Below, piece after piece: positions 14,898 through 17,457 of a stretch of DNA of 17,457 nucleotides. The translations under genes were made by a program, and so were the position numbers. Under the pieces are notes generated by a model. The model had not been told where the DNA came from. It ran no database searches and worked only from the letters and a program-made list of their open reading frames with translations. The stretch is from the NCBI GenBank assembly GCA_019308705.1, contig JAFDHW010000006.1, positions 1-17,457 on the forward strand, read 5' to 3'. Every line of letters begins with the position of its first letter. Within the stretch, counting starts at the first letter, position 1. This DNA comes from Deltaproteobacteria bacterium. GTDB taxonomy: Bacteria; Desulfobacterota; Desulfobacteria; Desulfobacterales; Desulfatibacillaceae.

Positions 14898-14927
14898 ATT
14901 ATACCGGAAAACGGGCGGGATTGTTTA
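14898..14927 (-). promoter_or_regulatory. Candidate sigma-70 promoter of the CoA-transferase/GNAT gene
   Basis: On the minus strand the -10 is a perfect TATAAT (14903-14898). TAAACA (14927-14922) lies 18 bases upstream and matches the -35 consensus at four of six positions. The predicted leader is about 75 bases and carries two hairpins. Confidence 0.6.
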
Positions 14928-14944
14928 GGGGAAAATGAAGGTTT

Positions 14945-14972
14945 CCCCGGGAAGGGGCCCTCCTTCCCGGGG
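14945..14972 (-). terminator. Terminator candidate of the NYN-domain gene
   Basis: CCCCGGGAAGG (14945-14955) and CCTTCCCGGGG (14962-14972) form a perfect 11-bp stem with a 6-base loop, starting 8 bases after the NYN stop codon. On the minus strand it is followed by AAACCTTCATTTT, a poor U-tail, so termination may be partial or Rho-assisted. Confidence 0.6.
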
Positions 14973-14980
14973 CGGGATCC

Positions 14981-16048
14981 TCACAAGGAGCCGTGGATGC
15001 GGATGTTTCCCGCGGCCCCGGCGCGGTCCACGGTGGGCTCCTTTTTCACCTCGAAGTCCAGCCGCATGCCCACCCGCATGTCGTTCCACACCAGGGGGCT
15101 TTCCAGGTCCGTGGCGTGGAAGAAGTAGTCGTGGCCGTTTTCCCCGGCGATGAACCCGTAGGCCTTGCCTTCCACCAGGTGCTTCACCGCGCCGGTGTGG
15201 CAGCCGTTTCCGTTGCCGGGCTTGGGCTGCTCGTCCACGATGGCCGCGGGCGCGTTGTCCAAAAGCCCGGCTTCCTCCAGGGCCGCATCCTTCTGCTCCC
15301 GGAACTTCCTGCGGCAGGCGTCGCAGAAGAACTTTTCGCCCTTGCGGGGGCGGTAGGAGTCCAGGACCAGGGGGTCGCCCTCGTGGAGCTCGGACTCGCA
15401 GGTCTGCCACTGGGGCTCGTACACCAGCTCCAGTTCGTCCAAAAGGTCGCCCAGAAGGATGGTGTCGAAGTCGCGCACACCCAGGCGGTCCACAGGGTCC
15501 TTGTATTCCCGGGCGCAGTTTTCCTCCACCGTGGCGATGGCCACGCGCCGGCCCAGGCGGCGGATGGTGCGAAGCGCGGGGATGTAGTCGCGGTCGCCCA
15601 CCACGGCGAGCGCGATGTCGTAGGCGTTGGGGATGGCGGCGTAGTAGAGCATGGCCGAGGCCAGCGCCACGTCCACGCACTTTTCCGTGGGCCGGAAGGG
15701 TTCCTCCCGGCTGCTTTCCGGCTTGACCCGGCTGCCCCGGAAGTTGATGTCATAGAGTTCCGTCTCGTAGTGGTAGTCCTCGGCCAGCATGTTGAAAAAG
15801 GACATTTGCTTGGCCACCAGTTCTTCGTCGCGGGGATTGTAGTTCACGGGCTTGGAGGCGAAAAGCGTGGTGCGCACCACGTCCACGTCCTTGGGGCCGA
15901 GCCCGGTGGCCTCGGCCACCCGGGCCGCGAGCACGCGGGGAAGCTTGCCGTAGTCAATGCGGAATTCCGGTTTGCCGAAACGGGCTCCCAGGGCGGGGGT
16001 GCTTCTGTACAGCCAGGAACCGTCTATGAAAATCATGACTTTGATCAT
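14981..16048 (-). CDS. NYN (PIN-like) nuclease-type protein with C-terminal cold-shock domain
   Basis: 355 residues. The N-terminal module (about 1-205) is a NYN/DUF88 domain: MIKVMIFIDGSWLY with Asp9, EKCVDVALASAML with Asp126, and VVGDRDYIPALR with Asp152 and Asp154, then GRRVAIATVE. These acidic residues correspond to the metal-binding set of PIN-fold RNases. A linker (210-285) contains CDAC (242-245), with further Cys at 217 and 283, possibly a small zinc site. Residues about 286-352 resemble a cold-shock/OB domain: GKAYGFI (294-300) and HDYFFH (306-311) stand for the two RNP motifs, and VGMRLDFEV is followed by AGAAGNIRI. I infer an RNA-binding ribonuclease. No signal peptide is present. 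The ATG at 16048 has GGAG at about nine bases. A terminator hairpin follows. The target RNA is unknown. Confidence 0.85.
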   Translation of the reverse strand: MIKVMIFIDGSWLYRSTPALGARFGKPEFRIDYGKLPRVLAARVAEATGLGPKDVDVVRTTLFASKPVNYNPRDEELVAKQMSFFNMLAEDYHYETELYDINFRGSRVKPESSREEPFRPTEKCVDVALASAMLYYAAIPNAYDIALAVVGDRDYIPALRTIRRLGRRVAIATVEENCAREYKDPVDRLGVRDFDTILLGDLLDELELVYEPQWQTCESELHEGDPLVLDSYRPRKGEKFFCDACRRKFREQKDAALEEAGLLDNAPAAIVDEQPKPGNGNGCHTGAVKHLVEGKAYGFIAGENGHDYFFHATDLESPLVWNDMRVGMRLDFEVKKEPTVDRAGAAGNIRIHGSL

Positions 16049-16144
16049 TTACAAGACTCCTTTTTTTATTGCCCATTACTTGGGTGGGCGCATCCGCCCG
16101 CTAATGATCGGCATGAAACTAACTAAGCCTTTTTTTCCATTATT
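16049..16144 (-). promoter_or_regulatory. AT-rich upstream region and leader of the NYN-domain gene
   Basis: This 96-base gap is markedly AT-rich for the window, with A-runs of seven on the minus strand both just before the SD (GGAG, 16060-16057) and further upstream. A hairpin GGGCG/CGCCC (16086-16090 with 16095-16099) lies in between. A promoter is likely but no convincing -35/-10 pair can be fixed; TTGAAA with TAGTTA at 17 bases is the best and is weak. Confidence 0.4.
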
Positions 16145-17089
16145 TCAAGGATTCTGGCCCCTTATAACTTCCCGGCAGGCCAGGTCGAAACGGACCGAAA
16201 GCACGCTGTGAAAGGGACCCGAGCGGGTCACCAGGACCGGGGCGCCGGGTACGGCAATCTTTGCCGCGAGGGCGAGTTCCTGCTGGGTGTAGAGTTTTCG
16301 GGCCGTGACCCAGGCGTCGTGGACGCCCGCGGGCCGCATGTACGCCGCGGCCACTACGGGGAGGATGCCCAAAAGCGGCAGGCTGCGGTACCCGTCCACC
16401 CCCACGAAGGCGGTGGTGGCCGCGGTCGAGGACTGGGCGATCATCATGGCCAGCTGGCCCGGGGAAAAGTGGTGGATGCTCTGGGAGACGAACACCACGT
16501 CGAACTCGCCCGGGGAAACCGCGCCTTCCATGGCAAAGGCGTTGACCTCCCGGAAGGCCACGGCAAGGCCCTGCTTTTTCGCCCGGCGGTTCCCCTCGGC
16601 TACGTATTCGGGGATGTAGTCGCTGCCCGTGATGGACAGGGGAAGTTTCTTTTTGGCCGCCAGCCGGGCCAGGGCCAGGGTGAACTCGCCGGAGCCGGAG
16701 GCCAGCTCCAGGACCCGCGCGGCCCGGCCGGTCCTCGCGTGCACCTCCCGCACCACGGGCGCCAGGATGCGCACGAACCGGTGGTAGGAAAAATAGGCCT
16801 GGTTCAGGCGGTGCAGGCCCTGGACGATGCTCTGCTTCTTTTTGGCGGGCACCTCGGGCTTGTCCAGGTTTTCCGGCTTGTTCGTGCGCGCGGCGCGGTC
16901 TATGGCGTCCACCAGGTAAACCAGGCCCCCCCGGCGGGCGGCCTCGGCGCTGCGCTCCTCGATGAGGCGGGCCATCCAGCGGTCCGCGGCGGCGCAAAGC
17001 TCCTCCATGGTGGACCAGGAAGGGGGAAAGGGTTCCTTGGCGCACAGCCGCGCCTGGGCCACGAAGGCGGGTTCTTCGAGTTGCAGCAT
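16145..17089 (-). CDS. Class I SAM-dependent methyltransferase, substrate unknown
   Basis: 314 residues. A helical N-terminal part (1 to about 120) precedes a Rossmann-type methyltransferase core. Motif I is VLELASGSGEF (126-136), the acidic residue of motif II is in ITGSDYIPEYV (153-163), and motif IV is FDVVFVSQSIHHFSP (196-210). Later segments (FVGVDGYRSLPLLGILPVVAAAYMRP) are hydrophobic but too short and mixed to call membrane spans. The family moves a methyl group from S-adenosylmethionine to a small molecule or protein; nothing here names the substrate. The ATG at 17089 has only a weak SD (AAGAAG); it lies 41 bases after the preceding gene and is probably in the same transcript. A later in-frame Met28 is possible but would shorten the helical part. 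Confidence 0.85.
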   Translation of the reverse strand: MLQLEEPAFVAQARLCAKEPFPPSWSTMEELCAAADRWMARLIEERSAEAARRGGLVYLVDAIDRAARTNKPENLDKPEVPAKKKQSIVQGLHRLNQAYFSYHRFVRILAPVVREVHARTGRAARVLELASGSGEFTLALARLAAKKKLPLSITGSDYIPEYVAEGNRRAKKQGLAVAFREVNAFAMEGAVSPGEFDVVFVSQSIHHFSPGQLAMMIAQSSTAATTAFVGVDGYRSLPLLGILPVVAAAYMRPAGVHDAWVTARKLYTQQELALAAKIAVPGAPVLVTRSGPFHSVLSVRFDLACREVIRGQNP

Positions 17090-17130
17090 GGGGCGGGCTT
17101 CTTTCTATGCCGGGATCGATCCGGCCGGAA

Positions 17131-17457
17131 TCACCACAGGCGCAGGTGCCACACCAGGGCCGACGCGTCTCCTTTGACCCGCCAGCCGCCGCCGAAGGGC
17201 GCCTTTTCCATGTACAGGTAGCGGACTTCTTCGCCGTCCGGGGGCGGGCCGCCGTCCACGGCCACCTCGACCCGGGCGATGGTGTCCTTTTTCTTGCCCC
17301 GGCCCTTGATGTCCACGATTTCAACCTTGTTGGCGTAGGTGGACAGGGTGTCGGCCAAGGCCGAAGCCTTGGCGGCGGTCATGGAGGACACGCTGTCTGC
17401 GGCGGGCATGTTTTCGCGGATGTACTCCACGGCCAGGTACTGCCTGGCCGCTTCCTT
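17131..17457 (-). CDS. C-terminal 108 residues of an unrecognised protein (5' end outside window)
   Basis: The frame is open to the right edge and ends at a TGA at 17131. A GTG at 17430 is possible, but the nine upstream codons (KEAARQYLA) continue the same helical pattern, so it is read as a truncated larger gene. The visible part has a Lys/Ala-rich helix, then beta-like segments VEIVDIKGRGKKKDTIARVEVAVDG and EVRYLYMEKAP, ending ALVWHLRLW. The alternating pattern resembles a small alpha/beta domain such as NTF2-like or DUF4878, but I cannot assign a family. It precedes the methyltransferase by 41 bases and is likely in the same operon. Confidence 0.6.
   Translation of the reverse strand, partial: KEAARQYLAVEYIRENMPAADSVSSMTAAKASALADTLSTYANKVEIVDIKGRGKKKDTIARVEVAVDGGPPPDGEEVRYLYMEKAPFGGGWRVKGDASALVWHLRLW

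Overview
The window is a GC-rich (about two thirds by eye), densely packed bacterial chromosome segment. It best fits an anaerobic member of Desulfobacterota (former Deltaproteobacteria). The reasons are a multi-cluster molybdopterin formate dehydrogenase, a K+-independent proton-pumping pyrophosphatase, the order ispE - tRNA-Gln - prs - rplY - pth known from Geobacter-like genomes, and a CoA-transferase/GNAT fusion protein. Species cannot be told from the sequence. No phage, CRISPR array or complete transposon is present; most genes are core metabolism or housekeeping.

Layout. (1) 1-2179, minus strand: the N-terminal 284 codons of a formate dehydrogenase alpha subunit, then serC. (2) 2180-2844: a 665-base gene-free divergent region between serC and serA. 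It holds candidate promoters, GC-rich inverted repeats and a 224-bp MITE-like element with perfect 17-bp terminal inverted repeats and a 10-bp flanking duplication (9/10 identical). (3) 2845-6473, plus strand: serA, a DUF1844 protein and an HtrA/DegP-type periplasmic protease whose start codon and Shine-Dalgarno sit in a compact hairpin. (4) 6556-12084, plus strand: ispE, tRNA-Gln(TTG), prs, rplY, pth and hppA, closed by a strong UUCG terminator. After it, about 220 bases before the next gene hold nothing I recognise. (5) 12355-17457, minus strand: a small lipoprotein, a CoA-transferase fused to a GNAT domain, a NYN nuclease-like protein with a C-terminal cold-shock domain, a SAM-dependent methyltransferase and the C-terminal end of an unrecognised protein.

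How the genes work together. serC and serA catalyse consecutive steps of phosphoserine synthesis (SerA first) and are divergently transcribed. Formate dehydrogenase lies beside them, so serine and one-carbon metabolism are neighbours. prs makes PRPP; rplY and pth serve the ribosome and peptidyl-tRNA recycling; ispE serves isoprenoid precursor synthesis. hppA removes pyrophosphate, including that from biosynthetic and aminoacylation reactions, while pumping protons.

The observations most worth a second look are the hairpin over the htrA start (a possible RNA thermometer), the MITE-like insertion at the serA promoter, the NYN-cold-shock fusion, and the CoA-transferase/GNAT fusion with its structured leader. 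I found no evidence of a wholly new multi-gene system.
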